A stretch of DNA of 64,000 bases from Comamonas sp. JUb58 (GCF_004364775.1 NZ_SOAL01000022.1:34448-98447); one strand, 5' to 3'. Positions 16,825-26,109 are shown, counted from the stretch's first letter. Numbers and translations are program-made. The notes: generated from the letters alone by a model not told the origin.

Positions 16825-18276
16825 ATGAACAAGGATTCTCTCGCCCCCCACGGCGCAGGCCCCACGCCCGAGAACCCCTCGCTGGCCGACCTGCTCACGC
16901 CCAGGCCCGGGCAGGCACGGCCTGCGCCGGCAGATGCCAACGAGCGCCCAGCCCTGCGCGCTGTGCCGCCCTCGCTGACGCCGGTGCCGGCCGCGGCCGA
17001 ACACGCTGGCGACATGCCTGCCACCGTGCCACTGCTGCTGGTGCAGGCGCCGCCGCCGCAAGGCGCTCTGGCCCTGGTCTGGATGCAGCGCCTGCTGGGC
17101 GGCGCCCAGCCCCATGTCGCCCAAAGCCTGTACACGGTGGCCGATCAAGTGCAGCAGCTGCAACCCCAGGCCGTCCTGGTGCAGTTTGACTGCGCCAATG
17201 TCGAGGCCTCCACCGCGCTGGTCAGCCAGTTGCAGCAGGCCTTTCCGCACATCCCCCGGGTGGCGATTGGCCATGCGCAAGACGCAGAGTGCCTGCTGGC
17301 GGCACTGCGTGCAGGCGTGCAGGATTTTCTGGATCTGGATGCGCCGCTGGAGCCGGCCCAGCGCGTGGTCAGCCAGTTGCTGGCACGCCCCGCTGCTGTT
17401 GACCACCGCCGCGCGGATGCCGCGCCCATCACCGCGCTGCTCTCGGCCCGGGCGGGCCTGGGCTGCAGCCTGCTGGCATCGCACCTGGCCTGGCATCTGC
17501 AAGAAGGCCTGAGCCCGGCACGCGCAGGCAAGGCTGCTGCAACCACCAACCATGCAGCCGATGCGCAGAGCCTGCACACCCTGCTGCTGGACATGGGTGC
17601 CTCCGGCGGGGACTGCGCCATCTACCTCAACACGCCAGGCGAGTTCAGCCTGGCCGATGCGCTCAGCCAGCAGCGGCGCCTGGACAAGCGCATGGCGGCC
17701 AGTGCGCTGTCGCGCCACCCCAGCGGCCTGCGGCTACTGACCATGCCGCGCCATGCCGCATTGCCAGCGGCCGGAGAGATTGACGCGCTGGTCCAGCGCC
17801 TGGGCCAGTATTTTGAGCACCTGGTATTGGACCTGGGTGCCGATACGCCGCTGCCGGTGATGGCCGAGGTGCTGCCCCAGGCCGACCAGATCTGGTTGGT
17901 TTGCGACCAGAGCGTGGCCAGCGTGGTCTGGACGGCCGAGCTGCTGCAGCAGCTGCAGGCCATGGGCATTGCGCCCGAGCGCATCGAGCTGATCGTGAAC
18001 CGCCATGACAGCCGCCTGGAGCTGGCAGCCGCGCATATGGCGGCCCAGTTGCAACTGCCTTTGCTGGCCAGCATTCCAGAGCGCCGCCGCCCCTTGATGC
18101 AGGAGGTCAACCGGGGCCAGCTGCTGCAGGCGCAGCAGCGCAGCGAGCCCTATGTGAAGGCCGTTGGCCAGCTGGCCGATCAGCTGCTGGCCGAGCACCA
18201 CCCTCAGCGCCTGAGCCAGCGCAGCAGCGCGGTCGGGCCCTTGCAATACCTTCTCCAGCGCCTGCGCGGACACTGA
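16825..18276 (+). CDS. tadZ: TadZ/CpaE-like pilus localisation ATPase
   Basis: This 483-residue cytoplasmic protein of the MinD/ParA superfamily is thought to place the Tad machine in the cell. Domains are a Pro-rich N-terminus, a receiver-like domain (about 60-195, 'PHIPRVAIGHAQDAECLLAAL') and a ParA-like domain from about 200. The P-loop is degenerate: 'SARAGLGCSLLAS' lacks the signature Lys and the Lys of GK(S/T), as reported for some TadZ proteins. Switch-like motifs 'LLLDMGASGGD' and 'LVLDLGADTP' remain. ATG 16825 was preferred to the longer ORF from 16723, which overlaps the secretin gene. tadA begins five bases after its stop. Confidence 0.88.
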   Translation: MNKDSLAPHGAGPTPENPSLADLLTPRPGQARPAPADANERPALRAVPPSLTPVPAAAEHAGDMPATVPLLLVQAPPPQGALALVWMQRLLGGAQPHVAQSLYTVADQVQQLQPQAVLVQFDCANVEASTALVSQLQQAFPHIPRVAIGHAQDAECLLAALRAGVQDFLDLDAPLEPAQRVVSQLLARPAAVDHRRADAAPITALLSARAGLGCSLLASHLAWHLQEGLSPARAGKAAATTNHAADAQSLHTLLLDMGASGGDCAIYLNTPGEFSLADALSQQRRLDKRMAASALSRHPSGLRLLTMPRHAALPAAGEIDALVQRLGQYFEHLVLDLGADTPLPVMAEVLPQADQIWLVCDQSVASVVWTAELLQQLQAMGIAPERIELIVNRHDSRLELAAAHMAAQLQLPLLASIPERRRPLMQEVNRGQLLQAQQRSEPYVKAVGQLADQLLAEHHPQRLSQRSSAVGPLQYLLQRLRGH

Positions 18277-18281
18277 AAACC

Positions 18282-19607
18282 ATGACGACCACGGACTACA
18301 CCCACTCCGCCACCGCTGCCAGCGAGAGCCTGCAGCATGCCCAGCTGCTCGCCGATCTGAAGAACCATGCCTATGAGCATTTGCTCAGCCGCATTGAGGA
18401 GCTGGGGGCGGAGTTTGGCCGCTGGTCGCAGGCGGCAATTGCGCAGTTTGTGAAGCTGGAGCTGGACAGCTTTATCCGCCTGCATGCGGTGCCGGTCAAC
18501 GACCAGGAAGCGCGGCAGGTAGCCGAGGCGCTCAGCCGCGAGCTGACCGGCCTGGGCCCGCTGCAGCCGCTGCTGGAAGACCCACGTGTCGAGGACATCC
18601 TCATCAATGGCTACCGGGACATCTATGTCTCGCGCGGCGGCATGCTTGAGCGCGAGGCCTCGCACTTCAAGGATGACGAGCATGTGCTGCGCATCGTGCG
18701 GCGCATTCTGGCGCCGCTGGGCCGGCGGCTCGATGAATCCAGCCCCATGGTCGATGCCCGTCTGCCCGATGGTGGCCGTATCAATGTGATCATCGGCCCG
18801 CTGGCCATTGACGGCCCGACGGTCTCGATCCGCAAGTTCCGCAAGGATCCGCTCACCCCCAAGGACCTGGTGCAGCTGGGCAGCTTCAACGAAGACATCT
18901 GCCGCATTCTGGAGATGGCCGTCAAGGCCCGCTGCAACATCTTGGTCAGCGGCGGCACCAGCTCGGGCAAGACCTCCTTGCTCAATGCGCTGGCCAGCTT
19001 CATCCCCAGCAACGAGCGCATCGTGACCATTGAGGACACCGCGGAGCTGGCCCTGAACCACAGCCATGTGGTGCGGCTGGAGAGCCGGCCGGGCAGCTTT
19101 GACGGCTCGGGCCATGTGAGCATCCGCGACCTGCTGGTCAACAGCCTGCGCATGCGGCCCGACCGCATCATCGTCGGCGAAGTGCGCAGCGGCGAAGTGC
19201 TGGAACTGCTGCAGGCCATGAACACCGGCCACGATGGCTCCATGGGCACCATCCATGCCAGCTCGCCCCGTGAATGCCTCTACCGCGCCGAGATGCTGGC
19301 CGGCTTTGCCGGCTTTCAGGGCAGCGAAGTGAGCCTGCGCCGCCAGATTGCCAATGCGGTGGACTTTATCGTGCAGATCGGCCGCCTCTCCAACGGCCGC
19401 CGGCGCCTGCTGTCGCTGACCGAGGTCACCGGCATGACCGACAACATGATCTCTACCCAGGAGCTTTACCGCTACGAGTCCCAGATCGGGCCCGACGGCC
19501 AGGAGCAGGACCAATGGGTCTCCATGGGCATCTCCCCACACTCGCCCAAATTGCTGGCCTGGTGGCGGGGTCAACAGCAGGCTGGCAACAGCGGAGGGCA
19601 ACGATGA
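18282..19607 (+). CDS. tadA: Tad secretion ATPase TadA (CpaF)
   Basis: This 441-residue type II/IV secretion ATPase drives Flp assembly (and retraction in related systems) as a hexamer at the inner membrane. It has the CpaF N-terminal helical domain, then 'VEDILINGYRDIYV', Walker A GGTSSGKTS (about 225-233), Asp box 'IVTIEDTAEL', Walker B 'RIIVGEVRSGE' and His box 'GSMGTIHASSP'. All catalytic motifs are intact. It overlaps tadB by four bases (ATGA). Confidence 0.96.
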   Translation: MTTTDYTHSATAASESLQHAQLLADLKNHAYEHLLSRIEELGAEFGRWSQAAIAQFVKLELDSFIRLHAVPVNDQEARQVAEALSRELTGLGPLQPLLEDPRVEDILINGYRDIYVSRGGMLEREASHFKDDEHVLRIVRRILAPLGRRLDESSPMVDARLPDGGRINVIIGPLAIDGPTVSIRKFRKDPLTPKDLVQLGSFNEDICRILEMAVKARCNILVSGGTSSGKTSLLNALASFIPSNERIVTIEDTAELALNHSHVVRLESRPGSFDGSGHVSIRDLLVNSLRMRPDRIIVGEVRSGEVLELLQAMNTGHDGSMGTIHASSPRECLYRAEMLAGFAGFQGSEVSLRRQIANAVDFIVQIGRLSNGRRRLLSLTEVTGMTDNMISTQELYRYESQIGPDGQEQDQWVSMGISPHSPKLLAWWRGQQQAGNSGGQR

Positions 19608-20584
19608 ACATCCACCCGGTCGTCCTGGTCATCGCCGCCCTCGCCTGCGCGCTGCTGGCCCTGGCGCTGTGGCTGTTCTCCCGTGCGCGCCAGCAGCAGG
19701 CGCGGCAATCGATTGCCGGCCATATGCAGCGCAGCCGAGATATCCAGCGCGATCTGATGGCCAGCGTTGCAGCAGCGCCCATGCCCGGCATGGTGGCCGA
19801 TCCGCGTGCCTCCGCCGCCTTGCCGAGCGCGCTCAGCCCCTCGGCATCGGCACGGCAATGGCTGTATGACCATCTGGGTTATGGCGCCTGGGGCATCACC
19901 CCGCGCGGCCTGGTCATGATCGCCGGCCTGGGGCTGTTACTCGCGTGTCTGGTGGCATTGCAAGCAGGCGCCTTGCTGGGCCTGATGGTGCTGGCCGTCT
20001 ACGCACTGCTGACCTGGTTTGGCATCTGGCACCGGGTGAGCAAGCGCCGCGCCAAGATGCTCTCGCTGCTGCCCGGCTTTCTGGACAATATGGTGCGCCT
20101 GATCTCCATCGGCAACTCGCCCCATGCCGCCTTCCAGTTTGCCAGCGGCAATGTGCCCGAGCCACTGGGCAGTGCCCTGCAGCATGTCAATGCCTCGCTC
20201 AGCGTCTCGCCCGATTTGGGCCAGGCGATGACCCAACTCGAACGCACCTGGAAGCTGGCCGAATTTGGTCTGCTCGCCGCCGTGTTCCGCATGAGCACGC
20301 GCTATGGCGGCCGGGTGGACCAGGTGCTGGAGCGGGTATCGGCCTATATCCGAGACCGCCAATCGGCCGAGCGCGAACTCCATTCCCTCTCCACCGAAGT
20401 GCGCCTGTCAGCCTGGATCCTGGCCTTGCTGCCCATCGTTGTGGGCAGCTTGATCATGCTGCTCAACCAGGGCTACTTTATGCGGCTGTGGCAGGACGGT
20501 ACGGGCCAAAAAATGATCTTTATCGCAGCAGGCCTGGAAGTGTTTGGCTCCTTCCTGCTGTACCGGCTGGCACGCCTGAAATAA
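19604..20584 (+). CDS. tadB: Tad inner-membrane platform protein TadB
   Basis: This 326-residue T2SS-F type platform protein pairs with TadC to form the inner-membrane base that TadA acts on. An N-terminal membrane helix (about 5-25), two central helices (about 105-145, 'GLVMIAGLGLLLACLVAL'), a cytoplasmic GspF domain with 'RLISIGNSPHAAFQ', and a C-terminal pair of helices are visible. Start ATG 19604 overlaps the tadA stop. The longer same-frame ORF from 19274 lies inside tadA and is a shadow. Confidence 0.93.
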   Translation: MNIHPVVLVIAALACALLALALWLFSRARQQQARQSIAGHMQRSRDIQRDLMASVAAAPMPGMVADPRASAALPSALSPSASARQWLYDHLGYGAWGITPRGLVMIAGLGLLLACLVALQAGALLGLMVLAVYALLTWFGIWHRVSKRRAKMLSLLPGFLDNMVRLISIGNSPHAAFQFASGNVPEPLGSALQHVNASLSVSPDLGQAMTQLERTWKLAEFGLLAAVFRMSTRYGGRVDQVLERVSAYIRDRQSAERELHSLSTEVRLSAWILALLPIVVGSLIMLLNQGYFMRLWQDGTGQKMIFIAAGLEVFGSFLLYRLARLK

Positions 20585-20596
20585 GGAGGGCTAGAG

Positions 20597-20677
20597 ATGC
20601 TTCTATCCATTTGCCTTCAAGACCGCCGGGGTACATCGCCGTCGGCGCACGCCTGCTGTGCAGAGGAGCGCCCATGA
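20597..20677 (+). CDS. Possible 26-residue leader ORF coupled to tadC
   Basis: The gap between tadB and tadC has a very strong ribosome-binding site AAGGAGGG (20583-20590) six bases before an ATG. That ORF runs 26 codons and its stop overlaps the tadC start in ATGA. The peptide (MLLSICLQDRRGTSPSAHAC...) resembles nothing I know. It could be a translated coupling leader; tadC also has its own GAGGAG. Low certainty. Confidence 0.35.
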   Translation: MLLSICLQDRRGTSPSAHACCAEERP

Positions 20678-21663
20678 CCGCTGACCAACTGTGGATCGCA
20701 AGCCTGGTGCTGGCTGCTTTGGGTCTGCTGATGCTTGCTGGCCGGCTGCTGCTGCGCCAGCACCGCGCCGAACGCACCGAGCAGCGTGTCGTACAGCTGC
20801 TGCGCCAGCGCGAAGCGTCAGCGGCGGTAATTCAGCCTTTCCCGATACCCGGCCTGCAGCCCTTGCCCAGCTCCGCGTCTCAAAGCGAGCAGGAAGCGGC
20901 CCAGCAGGTGATCGAGCGCCTCAAGCCCCCTGCCTGGCTGGAAACGGGCTTGGCCAAGGCCTTGTTTGCCGACGAAGACCGCAAACTCATGGAGCAGGCA
21001 GGCATCGAGATGGCACGTGGTGGCCTCACGTTTGTGGTGAGCCGCACGGTGCTGTGCTTGGCCCTGCCGGCTTTGGCGCTGCTGATTTTTGAGCCCCAGG
21101 GCACCATGGCTGTGTTCTATGCTTTTGCGGCTTTCAGCCTGGGCCTGATGCTGCCCAAGTGGATTCTGCGCTCCAAGGCCACCAACCGCCGCAAGCAGGT
21201 GGTCGAAGAGCTGCCGCTGTTTGTGGACCTGTTGCGCCTGCTGCAAGGCGTGGGCCTGAGCATTGACCAGAGTTTGCATATTCTGGCGACCGAGTTTGGC
21301 AGCGTGCTGCGGGTGCTGAGCGCCGAGCTGGGCCTGGCCAACCGGCTCTACAGCTCGGGCCGCACGCGTGAGCAGTCGCTGCAGCGCCTGGCCATGCTGG
21401 GGGCCGACGACGACATGAGCGCCGTGGTCAACCTGCTGGTGCAGGTGGACCGGCATGGCGGCGCCGTGCAGGAGCCGCTGCGCGAGTTCAGCCTGCGCCT
21501 GCGTGAAAAGCGCCAGGCCAACTTCAAGGAAAAGATCGGCACCATCACGGTCAAGATGACCGGCGTGATGGTGCTGACTTTGCTCCCTGCCTTGATCGTG
21601 ATCACCGCAGGGCCCGGCTTTACGGCGGTGATCCGCTCCCTGTCATCCATTGGAGGGCGATAA
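20674..21663 (+). CDS. tadC: Tad inner-membrane platform protein TadC
   Basis: This 329-residue protein is the second GspF-type platform subunit. It has an N-terminal helix (about 5-25, 'IASLVLAALGLLMLAG'), paired helices near residues 115-165, the cytoplasmic domain 'LPLFVDLLRLLQGVGLSIDQSL', and a C-terminal helix near 'TGVMVLTLLPALIVI'. I start at ATG 20674, which follows GAGGAG. The much longer ORF in this frame from 19945 overlaps tadB in another frame and was rejected. tadD starts two bases after its stop. Confidence 0.93.
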   Translation: MTADQLWIASLVLAALGLLMLAGRLLLRQHRAERTEQRVVQLLRQREASAAVIQPFPIPGLQPLPSSASQSEQEAAQQVIERLKPPAWLETGLAKALFADEDRKLMEQAGIEMARGGLTFVVSRTVLCLALPALALLIFEPQGTMAVFYAFAAFSLGLMLPKWILRSKATNRRKQVVEELPLFVDLLRLLQGVGLSIDQSLHILATEFGSVLRVLSAELGLANRLYSSGRTREQSLQRLAMLGADDDMSAVVNLLVQVDRHGGAVQEPLREFSLRLREKRQANFKEKIGTITVKMTGVMVLTLLPALIVITAGPGFTAVIRSLSSIGGR

Positions 21664-21665
21664 GC

Positions 21666-22685
21666 ATGCGCCAAACCAACCGCAACACCTCTCTACTCGC
21701 CATGCCGCTGCTGGCCTTGGCGGCCGCGTTGCTGACCGGCTGCGCCTCCAAAGGCCCGCAAGGCTATGGCGCTGCCGAGCAAAGCACGGCGGCCCAGGCC
21801 CAGCAGCAAATGGAAAAGGCCGCGCAGCTGACCCAGATCGATCCGCAGCAAACCTATCTGAACCTGATCCGCCAGATGCAGCAGGCCAACCAGTGGTATG
21901 CGTCACTGGCGCACACGCAGGCCTTTGAGCGCCAGTACGGCAGCCAGCCGCAGATCCGCTTGATGCGCGCGGATGCACTGCGCAATACCGGCCAAGGCAA
22001 ATTGGCCGAGCAGGGTTACCAGGCCTTGCTGGCGGACCCTGACAGCAGCACCGTGGCGCGTGCGCGGCGTGGCCTGGGCCTGCTGTACGCCAGCCAGGGC
22101 CAGTACCCCAACGCCATTGCGCAGCTGGAGATGGCACGCCAGATTAACCCCATCGATGCCGATGTGTTGAGCGACCTGGCCTACGCCCATATGCTCGATG
22201 GCCAGACGGAGGCTGCCCACCTGCCGGTGCTGCAAGCGGCGCAACTGGCCCCCAGCAATGCGCGGGTGCAGCTCAACCTCGCCCTCTACCTGATGGCCAG
22301 CGACCAGAAGGCACAGGCCTCGCAACTGCTGCAACGGCTCAGCCAGCCCGCCGCCAAGAATGTGCCCGCGCTGATTGATGCGAACTCGATGCAGACCCTC
22401 CAAGCGCAGTTGCAGACGGTGCAGACCGCCATGCGCCGGCGCAACGGTGGCGAATTGCCAACGCCCGCACCCGCTGCGGCGGTGCCCATGGTGGACAGTG
22501 CCACGCTTGCAGCCAGCCCGCTGACCGCTCCGGCTACTGCCCCTGTTGTAGCCCCGGCAGCAGCGCCATCCGAAGTGCCAGCGGCAGGCCCCGGGCCTGC
22601 CGTGCCCACGGCCTTGCGCAGTGCGGCCGCTGGCAGCGACAGCCCGCCCATCACCGCATCCCCGGCACGCCCCATCGCGCCTTAG
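21666..22685 (+). CDS. tadD: TadD-like TPR lipoprotein
   Basis: This 339-residue outer-membrane lipoprotein has lipobox LTGC with Cys26. Tetratricopeptide-like repeats span about residues 85-235 ('LARRGLGLLYASQGQYPNAI'-type helices). A long Ala/Pro-rich tail (about 270-339) has no predicted fold. TadD proteins act as pilotins or assembly factors for the secretin. It follows tadC by two bases. Confidence 0.88.
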   Translation: MRQTNRNTSLLAMPLLALAAALLTGCASKGPQGYGAAEQSTAAQAQQQMEKAAQLTQIDPQQTYLNLIRQMQQANQWYASLAHTQAFERQYGSQPQIRLMRADALRNTGQGKLAEQGYQALLADPDSSTVARARRGLGLLYASQGQYPNAIAQLEMARQINPIDADVLSDLAYAHMLDGQTEAAHLPVLQAAQLAPSNARVQLNLALYLMASDQKAQASQLLQRLSQPAAKNVPALIDANSMQTLQAQLQTVQTAMRRRNGGELPTPAPAAAVPMVDSATLAASPLTAPATAPVVAPAAAPSEVPAAGPGPAVPTALRSAAAGSDSPPITASPARPIAP

Positions 22686-22703
22686 CACCACCAGGAGTAC
22701 CCC

Positions 22704-23147
22704 ATGTCTCAGTCTCTTTCTCTTCCCACCTGGCGTTCCGTGCTGATGCTGGGCCTGGCTGCTGCAGGCCTCTCGGCATTCGCCGTGCATGCAGAATCCA
22801 GCCGCGCCGTGGTCTCGGTCGAAGCCGAGGTGCCCAGCCTGGAGATGACGCGGCAAGCGCCGGTGGTGGATATCCCCGAGCGCGTCTCGCCTGCCACGCA
22901 GCCCTATATCCCGCTGACCACAGAGAACAGCAATCCTTCGCTGGAGAACCCCGTCATCTGGCGCAGCCGTCCCATCATCATCGGCAGCGCTACCGAGCGC
23001 TTGCTGGCCATGCAGGTCGCATCGCCCGGCGTGCATCCACGCCCTATCGATGGCGAGCAGGCCAGCCGCAGCTACCAGCGCTATATCAAGAGCTTTGAGA
23101 CCAAGATCCCCGAGCGCTTTGATACCGGCCTGGATGTGAAGAAGTAA
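22704..23147 (+). CDS. Small secreted Tad-locus protein (DUF3613-like)
   Basis: This 147-residue protein has a clear Sec signal ('VLMLGLAAAGLSAFAVHA', cut after about residue 30). The C-terminal half, 'ATERLLAMQVASPG...RPIDGEQASRSYQRYIKSFETKIPERF', matches my memory of the DUF3613 family found in betaproteobacterial Tad loci. The function is unknown; location and export suggest a periplasmic accessory to the secretin or to TadD. I could not confirm the family assignment without a search. Confidence 0.75.
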   Translation: MSQSLSLPTWRSVLMLGLAAAGLSAFAVHAESSRAVVSVEAEVPSLEMTRQAPVVDIPERVSPATQPYIPLTTENSNPSLENPVIWRSRPIIIGSATERLLAMQVASPGVHPRPIDGEQASRSYQRYIKSFETKIPERFDTGLDVKK

Positions 23148-23171
23148 AGCCAAGCCGCCCAGGAGCCCAGC

Positions 23172-23723
23172 ATGCGCCCGCACCCCAACCCGTCCATGTA
23201 CCGCTGCAGGCGTGCGCGCCAGCAGCGCGGGGTGTATGCGCTGGAGTGGGCGATCATCTTTCCGGTGTTCTTTGCGCTGCTCTACGGCATCGTCTGCTAC
23301 GGGCTGACCTTTCTGGTGCGCCAGTCAATGCAGTACGCGGTCGAAGAAGGGGCCCGGGCGGCGCTGCGCTATCCCAGCTCCACCATCATTGGGGCCAGCC
23401 CGCCGACCTGGGTACACCGCAGCCTGCAGGCACGCCGCACCACTGCCAATGCCCTGAACTGGCTACCGCCAGCCCTCCGACCTGCCGAGGGTGATATCAG
23501 CTTTACCCTCTGCCGCCTGAACGACAGCAGCTGCAACCAGAACACTGCCTTCAACCCGGGGCTGGATTGCAATATCGACAACCCGTGCCTGGTACTCGTC
23601 AGCTACCGCATGGCCAACTATAGCCAGGGCGCCATCGCCCCTGCCATTCCCGGTTTGGGCCTCGTACTGCCTGCCAGCCTCCAGGCCCAGGCCAGTGTGT
23701 TGGTCGACAGGAGGATGCTATGA
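23172..23723 (+). CDS. tadE: TadE-like pseudopilin
   Basis: This 183-residue protein has a TadE-type N-terminus: a basic leader, then 'RGVYALEWAIIFPVFFALLYG', with the conserved Glu in the hydrophobic helix. Such minor pseudopilins are processed by TadV and initiate or anchor the Flp fibre. The periplasmic part has Cys pairs (near 'CRLNDSSC' and 'LDCNIDNPCL') likely to form disulfides. Its stop overlaps the next gene start by four bases. Confidence 0.87.
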   Translation: MRPHPNPSMYRCRRARQQRGVYALEWAIIFPVFFALLYGIVCYGLTFLVRQSMQYAVEEGARAALRYPSSTIIGASPPTWVHRSLQARRTTANALNWLPPALRPAEGDISFTLCRLNDSSCNQNTAFNPGLDCNIDNPCLVLVSYRMANYSQGAIAPAIPGLGLVLPASLQAQASVLVDRRML

Positions 23724-24211
23724 AACGCAGCGCCCTGACACAACAGATTGGATGCCTTCAGCGGCAACGCGGCGTAGCGGCCATCGAGTTTGCGCTGATT
23801 GCCGTTTTCATGATCATCATGCTGCTAGGTCTGGCGGTGTACTGGCGCGCTTTCCAGGCCCAGCAATCGCTCACCCGGGCTGCTGGCGATGGTGGGCGAG
23901 CGATTCTCAGTGTGCTGGCCGCAGGTGTGGGAGACCCTTGCGACCCTCTGCACGCCTCAGTCAACCGAGCCATGATTCAGCTGCGTGTGGAGCAATCGGT
24001 ACGCGCGAGCCTGGAGCGCAGTGCCATTCCGGGCACGGTTGGCAGTCAGCTCACGGTCACGGCCATTCAATGGCAAGGTGCTTGTCCTAACAGTGCCAGC
24101 TTCGAGCTGCGTTACCAGCTCCCACCGATGTTCGACATTTCAGGCCCATGGATCGCCGAGCCGAGCCAGCTCTACGAAAAAACCGTGGTGCACTTTGCAT
24201 CCATGTTGTGA
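23720..24211 (+). CDS. tadF: Second TadE/TadF-like pseudopilin
   Basis: This 163-residue protein has the same layout as its upstream neighbour: a basic leader, then 'RGVAAIEFALIAVFMIIMLLG', containing the pseudopilin Glu-Phe pair. The periplasmic domain contains two Cys residues. It is likely a minor pseudopilin, in the tadF position of classic Tad loci; the symbol rests on position more than sequence. ATG overlaps the previous stop. A strong AGGAGG after its stop serves tadG. Confidence 0.8.
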   Translation: MKRSALTQQIGCLQRQRGVAAIEFALIAVFMIIMLLGLAVYWRAFQAQQSLTRAAGDGGRAILSVLAAGVGDPCDPLHASVNRAMIQLRVEQSVRASLERSAIPGTVGSQLTVTAIQWQGACPNSASFELRYQLPPMFDISGPWIAEPSQLYEKTVVHFASML

Positions 24212-24225
24212 GGAGGATTGCCACC

Positions 24226-26064
24226 ATGTCCCCCCATGCCCCCCAAGCGCCTCTCCGCCCATCCGAGCGCGGTTCTGTGCTGGTGCAGTTTGCGCTGCTA
24301 GCCGCCGTGATTGTCACCCTGCTGGGTGTTGTGCAGATTGGCTATATGTACTACGCCAAGCGCGATCTGCAGCGCGTGGCAGATATTGCAGCCATTGAGG
24401 CGGTCAATGCCATTACCTATAACGACTTCGACACATGTCCACTGGGAAGAATCGCTGGCAGCCGGAGCGTGTCTACTCAATTGCGTGCTTCCATCGACCT
24501 CAACACTCCCGACCCTCAGTGCGGACACTGGGACGGTAGCAAAGCAGACGCAATGCGTTTTGATGAGGACCGTGTCGGGACATTTAATGCGATGCGCGTT
24601 CAACTTCAAGGCGAGGTGTTGCAGCTGCTCCCCATGGTGGGCTCACGCGTGATAACTGCCACCGCTACAGCTGCTAAGGACAGCGAGCCGCTAGCCGCCT
24701 TTTCTATTGGCTCTCAGCTGATGCGCTTTAACAAGAACGGCTTGCTCGGTCGTATCACTGCGGCGGTGGGCCTCGACATTGAGCGCCTGACCATCCTCGA
24801 CAAGGATGGCATTGCCAACGCCAAGATCACGCCAGCCGGTCTGTTGAAGCTGATAGGTTTGCCCATTGGTGTCAGTGACTTGTCCTTGCTCACACCCAAT
24901 GACCTGGCCAATGTCAACGCGTCGGTGATCGATCTGCTTAATGCGGCAATCAACGCTGGGGGGAGTAGCCTGCTCAATGCTGGGGTCGATATTGCCGCAC
25001 TGATCGACCTGCGCGCCTACCTGTCGGCCTTTCAGCTCGCCAATGTCAAGATACCGCTGGGCGGCGACAAGGGCTTGCTGGCACTGATCTCCGCGGGTGG
25101 CAATGCCTCGCCTATAGGTGCCAGCTTGGATGTGGCAGTAGATCTGAGCGACCTGGTACGCACGCAGTTGCTGCTGGCCAATGGAACCAATAGCGTCGCA
25201 CTGGGCCTTGGGCTGCCAGGTGTCTTGGGTGCCAAGATGACTGTTGTGGAGCCTCCTAGTTACGCCATTGGCGCAGCAACCGGCAAGACGAAAGCGCGCA
25301 GTGCGCAGGTGCGCCTGTCTATTGATATTGGCGAACAAAAGAATGTCACCACCCCCAGCTTGTTGAGTGCATTGCTGGGCGGGCTGCTGGGCATCCGCGT
25401 GCATATCCCCATACAAGTTGATTTGGTACGAAGTACCGGCACCCTGGAAGCCATTCAGTGCACCCCTGACAAGAATCAACGCACCGCCAACATCTCAGTG
25501 CGCTCTGCTGTCGGCGATGTCTGCATTGGCGAGCTGGATGCGAACGGTGTCTGCCAAAAGACTGAGTTGGTGGACCTAAATCTGTTGAATGTTCTGGGAG
25601 GCGTTCGCATTCAAAGCAAGCTGTCCACCTCATTGCTGCAAGGCGCAACCTACTCTTCAGCGCCCAATGCGCAGGCTTGCCCCCACAACAACAGCAGTGT
25701 GGACGAATGTCTGGTCGGGATGCAAGTGGGGGTAGAGAAGCCTAGCGGCCCTAATGGATTGCATTTGGGTACCACGGTAGCTGATCTGCTGAAGCAAGTG
25801 CCACCGCTGGTAGGTGATGTGAAAAACGCGGAGTTCTATGGTGTGCTGGGCGGTGTATTGGGCGTATTGCTGAACGCTCTTCTTGGAGGCGTTAGTACCC
25901 TGCTCAATGTGATAGTCACTGTGGTCACGGCGTTGCTCGCCCCCCTGCTCAACACCATCGGCGGTGTGCTGGACCTGCTGCTGCAGGGACTAGGTATTGA
26001 ACTGGGACGCGCAACCGTTGAAGTACTCAAAATCCAGTGCGACACCGCCCAGATCGTGCAATGA
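24226..26064 (+). CDS. tadG: TadG-like Tad pilus membrane protein
   Basis: This 612-residue protein has a TadG-type N-terminal membrane segment ('GSVLVQFALLAAVIVTLLGVVQIGYMYYAKRDLQRVADIAA', about residues 20-65 in total) and a large extracytoplasmic region. ATG 24226 follows AGGAGG (24211-24216); the longer ORF from 24148 is not supported. The periplasmic part has repeated Leu/Ile/Asn-rich stretches and several Cys. The C-terminal segment (about 545-600, 'LLNALLGGVSTLLNVIVTVV') is strongly hydrophobic. Base composition looks lower in GC than neighbours across roughly 24400-25900. TadG is needed for fibre assembly in known systems; its exact role is unclear. Confidence 0.85.
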   Translation: MSPHAPQAPLRPSERGSVLVQFALLAAVIVTLLGVVQIGYMYYAKRDLQRVADIAAIEAVNAITYNDFDTCPLGRIAGSRSVSTQLRASIDLNTPDPQCGHWDGSKADAMRFDEDRVGTFNAMRVQLQGEVLQLLPMVGSRVITATATAAKDSEPLAAFSIGSQLMRFNKNGLLGRITAAVGLDIERLTILDKDGIANAKITPAGLLKLIGLPIGVSDLSLLTPNDLANVNASVIDLLNAAINAGGSSLLNAGVDIAALIDLRAYLSAFQLANVKIPLGGDKGLLALISAGGNASPIGASLDVAVDLSDLVRTQLLLANGTNSVALGLGLPGVLGAKMTVVEPPSYAIGAATGKTKARSAQVRLSIDIGEQKNVTTPSLLSALLGGLLGIRVHIPIQVDLVRSTGTLEAIQCTPDKNQRTANISVRSAVGDVCIGELDANGVCQKTELVDLNLLNVLGGVRIQSKLSTSLLQGATYSSAPNAQACPHNNSSVDECLVGMQVGVEKPSGPNGLHLGTTVADLLKQVPPLVGDVKNAEFYGVLGGVLGVLLNALLGGVSTLLNVIVTVVTALLAPLLNTIGGVLDLLLQGLGIELGRATVEVLKIQCDTAQIVQ

Positions 26065-26109
26065 AGACAGGAGTGAGCGCAGCGACATGAAGAACCGAGG
26101 GAATAGAAC

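Noticed and set aside
19945..20673. N-terminal extension of TadC of over 240 residues
   Set aside because: It overlaps tadB in a different frame, and its sequence is unlike any TadC. ATG 20674 has a good ribosome-binding site.
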